Below, piece by piece: positions 49,678 to 58,713 of a stretch of 64,000 bases of DNA. Within the stretch, counting starts at the first letter, position 1, and each line of letters begins with the position of its first letter. This stretch comes from JBKCUI01 sp052161625. Its GTDB lineage: Bacteria; Planctomycetota; Planctomycetia; Pirellulales; Pirellulaceae. The notes under the pieces were generated by a model. That model was not told where the DNA came from, searched no databases, and saw nothing but the letters and a program-made list of their open reading frames with translations. The translations under genes and the position numbers were made by a program. Where the stretch lies: assembly GCA_052161625.1 (NCBI GenBank), contig CP197412.1. One strand, given 5' to 3'.

Positions 49678-50766
49678 TCAATTCGGCAAGGCTTGTAACA
49701 GCTTCGGGGCATCGACTTGTCCAACTGCTCCATCGGCCCCTGCCGCCCAGACGCTTCCGTCTTTGGCGATTCCGAGCGTATGAAATCCAAGCTCCGAGAA
49801 GGGAGCCCATGTTTCACCATCTCGACTGATATCCGTACCTGTCGGCCCCGTGCAAATCCATCTCGAACATTCAGGGTGGAATACGATGCTTGAGCGGAAG
49901 CCTCGTACTCCTGTTCCTTTCCCTTGCCGCCAACTGTTCCCCCTGTCATCGGAAATGCCTAGGGTACCTTGTCTGTCGAATAGCTGTTTGTAATCCCCTC
50001 CGACTGCGATCAATTTGTCGGTCGATCGGCAGAGTGAAAAGATACCGCGACTTGGGCTGCGCGATATGCTTCGAACTTCCGTTCGTTTCCATGAAGGTGG
50101 GGTCTTCGCATTGAACAAATCTTTCCAAGGAGTTTGCAGGACGCACGCGTTTCCCCCTTCGGTTCCCCCGAGTCCCACCCAAATCCAATCTTCCGATAGC
50201 AGCATGCTCGAGTTGCTCGCCGCGAAACCCGCTTCTCCTTGTTGCAGAAGCGGGGAAGCCTCTGCAGGCAGCCGAGTCCAGTTCTTTCCTGCATCGAGGG
50301 TTACGAGGACCTCCATGCGACCGTCCACCGGGTCTCCGAAGACGATTCCTTTTTCTGGCCCTAAGAATTTCATGCCATTAAAAAAGGAAGTTGGGTGGGA
50401 GCTTCGATAAACTTCGCGCCAGGTCACGCCACCATCGGCCGTTCGATAAAGGCAGGCAGGTTGACCTGCAGTCGCGACAATCGCGTTTTGTTCATCCCAA
50501 GCATGGATCGAACGAAACTCCGAATGCTCGAGCCCCTGAATATGGCCCAACACGACTTGCTCATCGCGGCGCGAATAGCGAATGACGACTCCTTCGCTTC
50601 CACACACCCAAGCAGTGTTCTTGTCGAGCGGATAGATCCCGCGAAAAGAGGATCTGGGGTGCAATGGAAAAGAGGTCCACTCGGAACCCGACGCTTGGAC
50701 ACAAGACAACCCGATCAGGGCCACGGATGCAAAAACCATCATTCTTGAAAACTTCACTTTGTCCAT
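49678..50766 (-). CDS. Ycf48/BNR-type beta-propeller protein, exported
   Basis: A 362-residue protein from ATG 50766, with AAAGGTGGG just upstream; a GTG three codons earlier is possible. An export signal (MMVFASVALIGLSCVQASG) precedes a seven-bladed Ycf48-like propeller. Repeats show the pattern of Asp-box/BNR motifs: RTADGGVTWREVYR, VTLDAGKNWTRLPAE, ISDDRGNSWRQGKG, ISRDGETWAPFSE. Ycf48-type proteins assist photosystem assembly in phototrophs; in planctomycetes the fold is widespread without assigned role. The end is 8 bp from the convergent phosphodiesterase gene. Confidence 0.85.
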   Translation of the reverse strand: MDKVKFSRMMVFASVALIGLSCVQASGSEWTSFPLHPRSSFRGIYPLDKNTAWVCGSEGVVIRYSRRDEQVVLGHIQGLEHSEFRSIHAWDEQNAIVATAGQPACLYRTADGGVTWREVYRSSHPTSFFNGMKFLGPEKGIVFGDPVDGRMEVLVTLDAGKNWTRLPAEASPLLQQGEAGFAASNSSMLLSEDWIWVGLGGTEGGNACVLQTPWKDLFNAKTPPSWKRTEVRSISRSPSRGIFSLCRSTDKLIAVGGDYKQLFDRQGTLGISDDRGNSWRQGKGTGVRGFRSSIVFHPECSRWICTGPTGTDISRDGETWAPFSELGFHTLGIAKDGSVWAAGADGAVGQVDAPKLLQALPN

Positions 50767-50999
50767 TTTGCCCACCTTTCCTGTTTTGTTGTCTCGCGCC
50801 GATGGCTTACTTCGTTCGGGGAGTCATCGAGTCACCTTTAAGTTTATCGCGCAATCCGCTATAACCGAAAAGCCTCTCCCAGTTCGAATTTGCGAGCTTC
50901 CTCTAACAAATTCACATTCCTCTCAAGCCGGTTGAGGCATCAAGCCGTTGTAGGGCTAAGGACTAGCCATTGCCCATGCTTCGAATCCATTGAAGAACC

Positions 51000-53201
51000 A
51001 TGACACAAATCGATTACACCGTCGGCCAGGACTTCGCATCTCCCTCGTTCGCAAACGAAATCGACGCGGAGGCTCTGTATGAGAAGTGTATGGCCTTGGC
51101 CAAAAACATGTGGTGGAGTTGGCAACCCGAGGTATCCAACTTGTTCCGTGACATCGATCCGATTCGATGGCGTCAGTTGGACCACAACCCCATCGCGTTG
51201 CTGCGAGAATTCACCGCCGAAAGGCTTGCTGTTCGCGCGAGCGAGATGGTGCTTCACAGTCGAGTCAATTATGCCTTCCGGCGCCTCCAGGAGTACTTGG
51301 AAAGCTCCAATACTTGGGCCCAGACCAACTCGGGAGTGCTGGGGAGCAAGCCGGTTGCTTACTTCTCCGCCGAGTTCGGTCTGCATGAATCGCTGCCCGT
51401 CTATTCCGGTGGTTTGGGGGTTCTCTCCGGCGACCATGTGAAGAGCGCGAGCGGTCTTGGCGTTCCCTTGATCGGAATCGGACTCTATTACTCACACGGT
51501 TACTTCAAACAGCATCTCACAGGAGATGGGTACCAACGGGAGGAATACTACGAGACCAAAGTGGAGGATCTTCCGCTCGAGGCAGCCACATTGGCCGATG
51601 GGACTCCCTTGACCATATCGATCGATACTCGCAACGGCCGGCTTCTCGCCAAAGTCTGGAAGGTCGCTGTGGGACGCGTTCGGTTGTTCCTGCTCGATTG
51701 CAATGTCGAAGGAAATCGTCCCGAAGATCGCGAGCTCACAAGCCGCCTCTATGGTGGTGACGAACGGACCCGCATCCGGCAAGAGCTTGTGATCGGGGTC
51801 GGAGGTGTCAAAGCCTTGCGAGCTCTCGGCATTACTCCGGGAGTTTACCACCTCAATGAAGGGCATAGTGCCTTCGCACCACTCGAGGTTGTTCGGCAAC
51901 GCATGGAGGATGACGGAATGTCCTTCGAGGATGCTGTGCGAGAAGTGTCGGAGATGACCGTCTTCACCACGCATACTCCGGTGCCAGCGGGGCATGACCG
52001 CTTCGATGCTGGACTCATCGAAGAACACTTAGGCCCGCTGCGAGACGCGTTGGGCCTGAGTCCCGAACACCTTATGGGGTTGGGGAGAGTCCATACTGAT
52101 GATCACAGCGAATCCTTCTGCATGACCGTTATCGGGCTCAAGATGTCGCGTCAAGCCAACGCGGTCAGCCAATTGCACGGACACATTTCGCGACGCATGT
52201 GGCAAAGTCTTTGGCCACATCGTGAAGAGCGAAACATTCCAATCGGTCATATCACCAACGGTGTTCACGTCGAAAGCTGGCTCGCATGGCAGATGCAACA
52301 GCTTTACGATCGACATTTTCCAGCGAACTGGAAGTCGCAAATGGGAGAGGCCGATGTATGGCAGTACATCCACCAAGTCGATCCGGGCGAGCTCTGGGAA
52401 ACGCACAATGCTCTGAAGAATTTGCTCCTTTCCTTCGTGCGACGCCGTGTTTCTCGCCAGTGCCGCCGACGAGGTGAAAGCGATGACATTGTCGAAGCAG
52501 CACGCAATGTATTGAGCCCGAACATCTTGACCATCGGGTTTGGTCGCCGTTTCGCTACCTACAAGCGAGCGAATCTTTTGTTCAAGGATTTGGATCGCAT
52601 CTCGCGACTGCTCGATAGCACCGATCGCCCTCTGCAGGTCATCTTCGCAGGGAAAGCCCACCCCAAAGACGAACCGGGCAAACGCTTTATCCAAGAGATT
52701 GCGAACCTGCGAAACGATTCTCGATTTGGAGGTCGCGTCGTCTTTATCGAAGACTACGACATCAACGTTTGTCGTCACTTGATCCAAGGAGTCGACGTGT
52801 GGCTTAACAATCCGCGTCGCCCACTCGAGGCTTCTGGAACGAGCGGTCAAAAGACGGTCCTCAACGGAGGTCTCAACTGCAGCGTTCTCGACGGTTGGTG
52901 GGCTGAGGCTTACAACGGCACCAATGGATTCGCGATCGGGAAAGGGACCAGTCACACCGATGACCGCGTCACCGACAAACGCGACTCGGATTACTTGTAT
53001 CAGACCCTGGAAGAGTCCGTTATACCCACCTACTACAATCGAGACCGGGACGGGCTCCCAAGGCAGTGGATCAAGATGATGATGAGCAGCATCAGCACCT
53101 TGGCCTGGCGATTTAGTTCCCACCGAATGGTGATGGACTACACCCGCCAGGCATACGTACCGGCCGCTGGCGGTTTGAGCTGTGAGATGAAAAAAGCCTA
53201 G
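51000..53201 (+). CDS. glgP: Alpha-glucan phosphorylase
   Basis: A 733-residue glycogen/maltodextrin phosphorylase (GT35), releasing glucose-1-phosphate from glucan ends. It opens with the phosphorylase N-terminal domain of the short bacterial type (LAKNMWWSWQPEVSNLFRDI) and continues with AYFSAEFGLHESLPVYSGGL, GYFKQHLTGDGYQREEYY and LNEGHSAFAPLEVVRQR. The PLP-binding Lys lies in LEASGTSGQKTVLNGGLNCS, the clearest site signature. At 733 residues it is shorter than the mammalian or E. coli forms (about 800-850) and resembles the compact planctomycete and archaeal type. Monocistronic as far as can be seen. Confidence 0.93.
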   Translation: MTQIDYTVGQDFASPSFANEIDAEALYEKCMALAKNMWWSWQPEVSNLFRDIDPIRWRQLDHNPIALLREFTAERLAVRASEMVLHSRVNYAFRRLQEYLESSNTWAQTNSGVLGSKPVAYFSAEFGLHESLPVYSGGLGVLSGDHVKSASGLGVPLIGIGLYYSHGYFKQHLTGDGYQREEYYETKVEDLPLEAATLADGTPLTISIDTRNGRLLAKVWKVAVGRVRLFLLDCNVEGNRPEDRELTSRLYGGDERTRIRQELVIGVGGVKALRALGITPGVYHLNEGHSAFAPLEVVRQRMEDDGMSFEDAVREVSEMTVFTTHTPVPAGHDRFDAGLIEEHLGPLRDALGLSPEHLMGLGRVHTDDHSESFCMTVIGLKMSRQANAVSQLHGHISRRMWQSLWPHREERNIPIGHITNGVHVESWLAWQMQQLYDRHFPANWKSQMGEADVWQYIHQVDPGELWETHNALKNLLLSFVRRRVSRQCRRRGESDDIVEAARNVLSPNILTIGFGRRFATYKRANLLFKDLDRISRLLDSTDRPLQVIFAGKAHPKDEPGKRFIQEIANLRNDSRFGGRVVFIEDYDINVCRHLIQGVDVWLNNPRRPLEASGTSGQKTVLNGGLNCSVLDGWWAEAYNGTNGFAIGKGTSHTDDRVTDKRDSDYLYQTLEESVIPTYYNRDRDGLPRQWIKMMMSSISTLAWRFSSHRMVMDYTRQAYVPAAGGLSCEMKKA

Positions 53202-53314
53202 TCCTCCGCAACAGGGCATTCTCACCTCCATTACAATAGACTCGCGAAACGATTAATCGCTCAGACGCACCGGTGTGTCTGAGCTTCTCCGTCCTCGATC
53301 TGCGATGTCTAACA

Positions 53315-55294
53315 ATGCCCCCTCTCTCCATTCGTCCGTTGCGTTTCTGTTCCTCTTCCCTTTCTACGGCTTTGCTGTCGGTCGCTTTGCTCGCACCCAT
53401 GAGCATCGCCCAATCCAACAGCATGCGTGAGTGGTCCGATTCCACGGGCACTTATAAAATCCAAGCGAGTCTCATTGAAGTGAAGGATGGAATTGCCTTC
53501 CTCAAGACCAATGATGGGAAGACTCTGAAGATTCCGCTAACTCGACTGAGCGAAGCGGACCAAGCCTTTCTGAAAGTCGGTAGCAATCCCTTCGAAGAAG
53601 TGGCTGGGGCGGCCGGGCCCTCGATGTCTGGCTCCGGTTCTTCTGCGAATGCGAACGGTTCGACCTCGCAAGGCGGTGCAAACGGAAGCGGCGGCGCCCT
53701 GGCAGGCTGGGCCAGTGACCTGAAAATCGATTGGAATGATGTTGATGATCTCGATCTCAATAACGATGGGTCATGGAACCTGACTTTGCCGCCGCCGTCC
53801 GATTTCGGGGCGACGGCCAAACGTGCCATGCTGAAAGAGAAGGAGAATTTTCACGAGGATTTGAGGCGCCTCGATGTGAACCCCACTGCCATGAGGGCTG
53901 TTGCAGGTTTCACGGTGAGCTTCTCCGTACCCAAGCCACTGAGCCGACTGTCGTTGATCGACTTTGCAACGGGCAAAGCGATCCATACGGCAGCGGTGGA
54001 AGCGGATATGGGCCCACTCTGTTTGCTCAATGATGGCAGCACGGTGTTAATGCAGGGATCCAGCGATGATCGAAAAGGATTCGAGACGCCAGACCAATTG
54101 CAATTGTGGAAGGTCACCGGCAAACAAGTAACTCGCTCTTCCCTCTGGGTCCCGTTTCCGGACGAATCCGAAAGCTTTGGCAGAAAGTCAAATGCGAAGC
54201 TTTCCGATGCGATCCCTCTCGCCAATAACAAATTGCTTCTCGTGGGGAGCAATGGCCACGTCGCTTGCATCGATGTGCTGACGCGAAAGCCCTACTGGCA
54301 TGCGCGCCTCACGTCGAATTTTGCCGTTGCCGCCTCGTTGGATCGCAGCTTGGTTGCTTTGGTGAAAGGCCATACGGTCTTGATCGTCGATCCCGATTCA
54401 GGGCAAGTGAAATGCCAACAAACTATGACCGATCAACCCCATTTGGCTTGGACTCGAGCCTGCTGGAACCCGAGCGGCAACAAGCTTATTATCACCTTCA
54501 CCAACTCGCTTCGCGTTCTCGATTTGACGACCGGTGAATGGGCGCAAAAATTGACACTTACCGGGACGCCCATCGCAACCAATAGCTTGAGCTGCCCGCA
54601 TGACGACTACGCCCTGTTAGACGGACGACTGCTCCTGCACATTCCTTCTCAAATCAAAGTCTGCGAATATCGCGATGCCAAAAGGATCGAAGTGTTAGGA
54701 GGCATGTCCTTCATCGCCATGCAAAGCAAGGAATCTGGACTGGTTGTCCCAGCTAAGATTCCACACCCGGCAGCGGAAAAGATCCTCGCTCAAGCAGAGA
54801 ATGACCCTAGCGTGTTTTTGATTCACCCTGGAGTTGAGGTATCGATCGATGCATCGGGCGCTGGGCAATACGCGCAGCAAGCCGCTGCGTCGCTAAAGAA
54901 GGCTGCAGAAGCCTCCGGTTATAAGGTTGTCGACGGCGCTCCCATTTCCCTCGTGGCGACGATTAGCGGTCCCAAGCAGGAGGCGGTTTCGTACATCGCT
55001 TCCGGTTCCTTTGTCGCGAATGTCTTTCAATCGGGAATTCGGATCAAGTGGCAGGGCAAGGATGTATGGTCTACCGGGGGCTCGAACATCCCGGGAATCC
55101 TAGAAACAAAGCGTGGGGAATCGATTCAGCAAAAGCTAGATGAACTGGGACGCACTCCCAACCTGCATGTCTTCGAGGCCGCGCGGTTTCCGAAACTCCT
55201 GCAGCGACCGTCGGCAGACGCCAAATCGCCCGTCGGCGGAGATGCTTTGATGGTATCCAAGTTCACGATGCAGGGATTGGTGGACTCGAACTGA
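53315..55294 (+). CDS. Secreted SHD1-domain protein with propeller-like repeats
   Basis: About 659 residues. ATG 53315 begins a signal peptide (MPPLSIRPLRFCSSSLSTAL, then LAPMSIAQS). An SHD1 domain follows immediately (EWSDSTGTYKIQASLIEVKD, with LKIPLTRLSEADQAFL), a beta-barrel-like unit common in planctomycete secreted proteins, then a Gly/Ser-rich linker. The remainder resembles a WD40/propeller segment (LWKVTGKQVTRSS, VACIDVLTRKPYWHARL, LTTGEWAQKLTLTG) and a C-terminal domain with KWQGKDVWSTGGSNIPGIL. No catalytic function is visible. The ispD gene is convergent 10 bp downstream. Confidence 0.82.
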   Translation: MPPLSIRPLRFCSSSLSTALLSVALLAPMSIAQSNSMREWSDSTGTYKIQASLIEVKDGIAFLKTNDGKTLKIPLTRLSEADQAFLKVGSNPFEEVAGAAGPSMSGSGSSANANGSTSQGGANGSGGALAGWASDLKIDWNDVDDLDLNNDGSWNLTLPPPSDFGATAKRAMLKEKENFHEDLRRLDVNPTAMRAVAGFTVSFSVPKPLSRLSLIDFATGKAIHTAAVEADMGPLCLLNDGSTVLMQGSSDDRKGFETPDQLQLWKVTGKQVTRSSLWVPFPDESESFGRKSNAKLSDAIPLANNKLLLVGSNGHVACIDVLTRKPYWHARLTSNFAVAASLDRSLVALVKGHTVLIVDPDSGQVKCQQTMTDQPHLAWTRACWNPSGNKLIITFTNSLRVLDLTTGEWAQKLTLTGTPIATNSLSCPHDDYALLDGRLLLHIPSQIKVCEYRDAKRIEVLGGMSFIAMQSKESGLVVPAKIPHPAAEKILAQAENDPSVFLIHPGVEVSIDASGAGQYAQQAAASLKKAAEASGYKVVDGAPISLVATISGPKQEAVSYIASGSFVANVFQSGIRIKWQGKDVWSTGGSNIPGILETKRGESIQQKLDELGRTPNLHVFEAARFPKLLQRPSADAKSPVGGDALMVSKFTMQGLVDSN

Positions 55295-55304
55295 TTTCCG
55301 GTGG

Positions 55305-56015
55305 TTAAAAGAAGGGATTGTCTTTTGTTTTGGCGGGGACCTTGAGAATGGATTCGGCGATCTTGAGGTCCCCTTTCGTTGTGATCTTGATGTTCGACTC
55401 TGGACCTTCGACGCAGTAAACCGAGTAGCCTGCCTCCTCGACGACTTGAGAATCGTCCGTCGGAGTCCCTTTCACGCGAGCATAGGACTTTTGGAGGATA
55501 TCCAAACTGAAGACTTGCGGTGTTTGTGCTTGCCAGAGTCCAGCCCTTTCCACCGTCTGTTCGATGCTGTCATCCGATTTGCATCGTTTGACCGTTCCGC
55601 GGATGGGTGCCGCCAGGATGGCCGCTTTTTTTCGGTCGGCGACCGCGAGCACATCGTCAATGGAGGCCCGGGTTAAGCAAGGCCTCGCTGCATCGTGAAT
55701 GGCAACGAGGGCAAGGTTAGGTTTGACTCGTTGTAACGCATTGCGAATGCTCTCGAAACGTTCGCTTCCCCCTAAAACCAACTCCACACCCAGCATGGTT
55801 AAGTTGCCCGCGAATTTCTCTTGGACGGTATCTTTGTCGTCGGGAGCGATGGCCATAATGATTTGAGCCACGCGGGGATGATCTGCAAAGAGTTGTGCGC
55901 TATGCTGCCAAACCGGCTTGCCCGAACAAAGCGTGAACACTTTTTTCGAGAAGGGGTCTCTAAACCGCGTACTCTTTCCCGCTGCTGCGAGAATCACTGC
56001 GACGTCACGAGCCAT
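55305..56015 (-). CDS. ispD: 2-C-methyl-D-erythritol 4-phosphate cytidylyltransferase
   Basis: A 236-residue enzyme of the MEP isoprenoid pathway: CTP plus MEP gives CDP-ME. ATG 56015 is used because similarity starts at MARDVAVILAAAGKSTRFRD, whose LAAAGKSTRF is the nucleotide-binding loop. Further signatures are KVFTLCSGKPVWQHSAQL, VAIHDAARPCLTRASID (diagnostic VHDAARP variant), GTVKRCKS and GLWQAQTPQVFSLDIL. It follows the PII gene by 17 bp and is the last gene of a minus-strand cluster of four. Confidence 0.93.
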   Translation of the reverse strand: MARDVAVILAAAGKSTRFRDPFSKKVFTLCSGKPVWQHSAQLFADHPRVAQIIMAIAPDDKDTVQEKFAGNLTMLGVELVLGGSERFESIRNALQRVKPNLALVAIHDAARPCLTRASIDDVLAVADRKKAAILAAPIRGTVKRCKSDDSIEQTVERAGLWQAQTPQVFSLDILQKSYARVKGTPTDDSQVVEEAGYSVYCVEGPESNIKITTKGDLKIAESILKVPAKTKDNPFF

Positions 56016-56032
56016 GTAGGGGAGTCCTTCCT

Positions 56033-56380
56033 TTAGATTGCTTCCGAGCCTCGTTCGCCTGTTCGTATCCGCACACAATCGTCCATCGGCAGAACGAAGA
56101 TTTTACCGTCGCCTATCTGTCCTTTTTCGCCGGTTCGAGCACCTTTCATGATGGCCTCGATGGTGGGTTCGACGAACTCATCGTTGACAGCGATCTGCAA
56201 TTGAACTTTGCGGAGCAAGTTGATCGAGAGATCCTGTCCGCGGAACGCAGATTTTTGTCCCTTCTGCCGACCATACCCGAGACAGTCCAGCACGGTGAGA
56301 CGAAACACCTCTACCTCGGTGAGCGCCTCTTTGACTTCTTCCAGCCGGTTCGGTTGAACGATGGCGATGATCAGCTTCAC
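56033..56380 (-). CDS. glnB: PII-family signal protein with altered T-loop
   Basis: A 115-residue trimeric PII protein of the GlnB/GlnK type, sensing 2-oxoglutarate and ATP/ADP. It has MKLIIAIVQPNRLEEVKEAL, GYGRQKGQ and IGDGKIFVLP, RIRTGERGSEAI. The T-loop differs from the E. coli standard: position 46 is Phe instead of Tyr and position 51, the uridylylated Tyr, is Leu (SAFRGQDLSINL). A 3-residue insertion (TGEKGQIGDGK) widens the ATP-binding loop. Control by uridylylation at Tyr51 is therefore excluded, but ligand sensing can remain. No amtB or glutamine synthetase gene is near. Confidence 0.92.
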   Translation of the reverse strand: MKLIIAIVQPNRLEEVKEALTEVEVFRLTVLDCLGYGRQKGQKSAFRGQDLSINLLRKVQLQIAVNDEFVEPTIEAIMKGARTGEKGQIGDGKIFVLPMDDCVRIRTGERGSEAI

Positions 56381-56527
56381 GTCATATTCCTATTCTAATT
56401 TGGCCCCGGGGAAGAAAAACGGGAACGAACGAGCGTTTCTACCTGGGCCATTCCCCAACGAGCCACCATCGTACCAAACCCGTCCTGTCAAGGAAGATGA
56501 AGCGGGCGGAACATTCCTAGATCTTCC

Positions 56528-57358
56528 TCAACTCGCCAGGCTTACAAAAAACAGAAAGACGAAAAAGGCGGACAAAGCCAAATTGCCGATTGCCAGCCAC
56601 ATTCCGATCAAGACCATGACTCGGTCTGATCTTGGCGAGCGCCCTTCCGCAATTCGTTTCAGCTCATTGGTCGCCAGTATCAATGTGACTATAGAACAAA
56701 TAGGTGCACCCAAGACTGTCGGACACAAAAACCACGATATCAACCCGAGCGAGAGGACCAGCAAACCTTGACCGGATGAAGTCGTTGGTTTTTGATTGGC
56801 GGGGAGAGGCTGGGCTGCGAAGCTTTCTCCAAACAGGTTAGGGGATCCTACGTGGGAGCTGCCAGCCAAAGGAGGATTGCGTTTCTCCAAAGCGGAATGT
56901 TGCATCCGCCACACCGAGAAGTTGAGCCACAACTGCGAGCCATTCGGATTGACCTCGCAAGTGCTGTTCACCCGGCCTTGCTCTGCCCAGCCAAGCAGGG
57001 TCGCCGCATCGACAGGACCATAAACGTTTCCATCGGGGACTTTGACCCAGAACGTAGGTTCGCTCCGCTCAAGGGTCGAATCCGCAGAAAGAACAGGGGC
57101 GAATCCGGGTGAATCGATCGGTTGAAGCTCGATCGTTTCGGCATCGGAGCCGGTTGCGGGCTTCGCATCATGCTCCGAAGAAACCGAGGAGAGTGGGTGG
57201 GCAGACGAAAAAGTCGATGGGCTGCTGGACTGTGCGAGGGGTTTGTGCGGTACCGTGTAGAGTGCATTGCACATACCGCATCGCGCCTGCAAGCCAGCGT
57301 ACGCGTCATCGACCTGAAGCGTGCTGCCGCAGCTTTCACAGGTTGAAATGATGGCCAT
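56528..57358 (-). CDS. Zinc ribbon, GYF-like and DUF4190-type membrane protein
   Basis: A 276-residue protein from ATG 57358, six bases after the ftr stop (a TTG 9 bases earlier is possible). Residues 1-40 have the CESCG and CGMC knuckles of a zinc ribbon. A Ser-rich linker precedes a GYF_2-like domain (FWVKVPDGNVYGPVDAATLL, QGRVNSTCEVNPNG). The C-terminal 90 residues contain two or three membrane helices (LLVLSLGLISWFLCPTVLG, VLIGMWLAIGNLALSAFFVF), a DUF4190-like arrangement. GYF domains bind proline-rich peptides in characterised cases; this role is inference here. It is placed between ftr and the PII gene. Confidence 0.8.
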   Translation of the reverse strand: MAIISTCESCGSTLQVDDAYAGLQARCGMCNALYTVPHKPLAQSSSPSTFSSAHPLSSVSSEHDAKPATGSDAETIELQPIDSPGFAPVLSADSTLERSEPTFWVKVPDGNVYGPVDAATLLGWAEQGRVNSTCEVNPNGSQLWLNFSVWRMQHSALEKRNPPLAGSSHVGSPNLFGESFAAQPLPANQKPTTSSGQGLLVLSLGLISWFLCPTVLGAPICSIVTLILATNELKRIAEGRSPRSDRVMVLIGMWLAIGNLALSAFFVFLFFVSLAS

Positions 57359-57363
57359 TCCGA

Positions 57364-58347
57364 TCAAGACCCTTCAGCTGGTTTTTTATCGGGGTGAAGA
57401 TAAATAAAGGACTTCCCAAGACGTCCACCGTAGTTTCCTGCGCTAATGCTGTGGAGCCCGTCCACGGGAAGTGCGGCAGCGATCGCTGCGTAAGTCGCAG
57501 ACGCCACGGCGTCGAGCGACTCACCGTTGATGATGATCTCCATAATGGAGGTGACTCCTTCTGGAACGAGAGAGCGATCTCCAAGCTTCGTTTTCAAGGT
57601 GGGGCAATATTCGGCGAAGGTGCTGGCGATTAAGAACTTATAGGAACTACCAGCCTTGCTCGCACTCGCTGCAACACCTCCAGGAAAAGTCGTGATCACA
57701 CCGGGATGCAGGTCCGCCGCTTCCGCAGCCTTTTCAGCTGCCTCGATGGCCGCCTCTTCGCTGGTACCCAGGAACCAAAGATTCCCTCCCATAATTCCGT
57801 CGGCGAATCCAAATCGGCGGCTTAGAAAAAATTCGCCACCCAGCGTAGGGATGGTCCACCCCTTCACTCCAAACTGAATTGTCCGCTCCTGATGGCCATC
57901 GCCAAAAAAAGCGATCTTTCTTCCCAGTTTGAAATACGGATCGGTATCCAAGGCATTGAAGCAGCGAGTTGTCGGGCACGTCAAAATGTTTTGACTCAAT
58001 CGCGCGAGCATTACCTTTTCCAGGTGCTCGACGCGATCCTTGCGAAAACGGGGGACATGGAACTGAAGAACTGCCCCAATGCGACCATCCGGCGTTTCTT
58101 GCCCTGGACTTTTTCCGTCCAAGATCTGTTCGATACCCGCTTCGCAATCGCAAAGGATGGTACTGCTGGCGTGTCCCGTCGCTGCTTGGCAAGCAGCCAT
58201 AAGCCATTTCCTGTCGCGTGCGGTTACCAAGACGCGCGCGTACAAACTTCGAAACGCTTCGGCATAGGTATCCACGACAAGTTTGTCCCAACTCGGATTG
58301 TCCACCCAAGGTTTTGAGCTGTTGCTATCCTTCGGAACTTCGCCCAT
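57364..58347 (-). CDS. ftr: Formylmethanofuran:tetrahydromethanopterin formyltransferase
   Basis: About 327 residues. Transfers a formyl group between methanofuran and H4MPT in the cytoplasm, a step in formaldehyde oxidation. Signatures are VDTYAEAFRSLYARVLVTAR, AACQAATGHASSTILC, CDCEAGIE, TPDGRIGAVLQFHVPRF, NILTCPTTRCFNAL, LGRKIAFFGDGHQERT, GGEFFLSRRFG, GVITTFPGGVAASASKAGS and YKFLIASTFAEYCPTL. The same blocks are known in methylotroph Ftr. ATG 58347 is used; GTG 58353 is in frame. Other H4MPT genes are not in the window; instead it leads a cluster with a GYF-domain protein, PII and ispD. Presence in Planctomycetes is established for this pathway. Confidence 0.93.
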   Translation of the reverse strand: MGEVPKDSNSSKPWVDNPSWDKLVVDTYAEAFRSLYARVLVTARDRKWLMAACQAATGHASSTILCDCEAGIEQILDGKSPGQETPDGRIGAVLQFHVPRFRKDRVEHLEKVMLARLSQNILTCPTTRCFNALDTDPYFKLGRKIAFFGDGHQERTIQFGVKGWTIPTLGGEFFLSRRFGFADGIMGGNLWFLGTSEEAAIEAAEKAAEAADLHPGVITTFPGGVAASASKAGSSYKFLIASTFAEYCPTLKTKLGDRSLVPEGVTSIMEIIINGESLDAVASATYAAIAAALPVDGLHSISAGNYGGRLGKSFIYLHPDKKPAEGS

Positions 58348-58713
58348 TCCCACGCTTCACCTTCCCATTCCATCCGACGTAGAGGAGATCGATCATGCGG
58401 CTTGATAACGCTGCGGTGGTCGCGAAACGGAATCTCACCACAGCGGCGGTCGATTGTACCGTTATTTTGGCGATTGACCCCAGGGGGCCTATCGATTTGA
58501 CCATGTGTAAGTTGCCAGTGAGTGCCAGTGAGTGGCAATTGGCGGCAACGGGTGGCAGTGGTTACGAGTGGGGCAGGATGGTGACTAGGAGAGAGCAAGT
58601 TGTAGAAGCCTAACGCCAAACCGGCTTGACAGACCCAAACAATCGTAAATCATTTGCACTTCTCCATTTGCCGGTGCCATCACCTTTCTAAACGATTGCT
58701 GCGCGAGCCAACC
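58348..58713. promoter_or_regulatory. Divergent region between ftr and sucC
   Basis: 366 bases with no convincing gene; an open frame of 72 codons on the plus strand (58395-58613) has no recognisable composition and is not called. It contains short repeats of GTGAGTG/GCCAGTG at about 58517-58560 and a TTGACA at 58626 that may be the sucC promoter. Confidence 0.6.
58626..58653 (+). promoter_or_regulatory. Candidate promoter of sucCD
   Basis: A perfect TTGACA (58626-58631) is followed after 16 bases by AATCAT, which matches four of six -10 positions. The start would lie roughly 55 bases before the sucC ATG. Tentative because planctomycete promoters are poorly defined. Confidence 0.3.

Noticed and set aside
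52029..53231. 400-codon open frame antisense to the glucan phosphorylase gene
   Set aside because: It lies entirely across the phosphorylase reading frame, its translation has no family similarity, and the sense frame is unambiguous.
58395..58613. 72-codon frame between ftr and sucC
   Set aside because: No ribosome site, no family similarity and low-complexity short repeats in the DNA; more likely non-coding.
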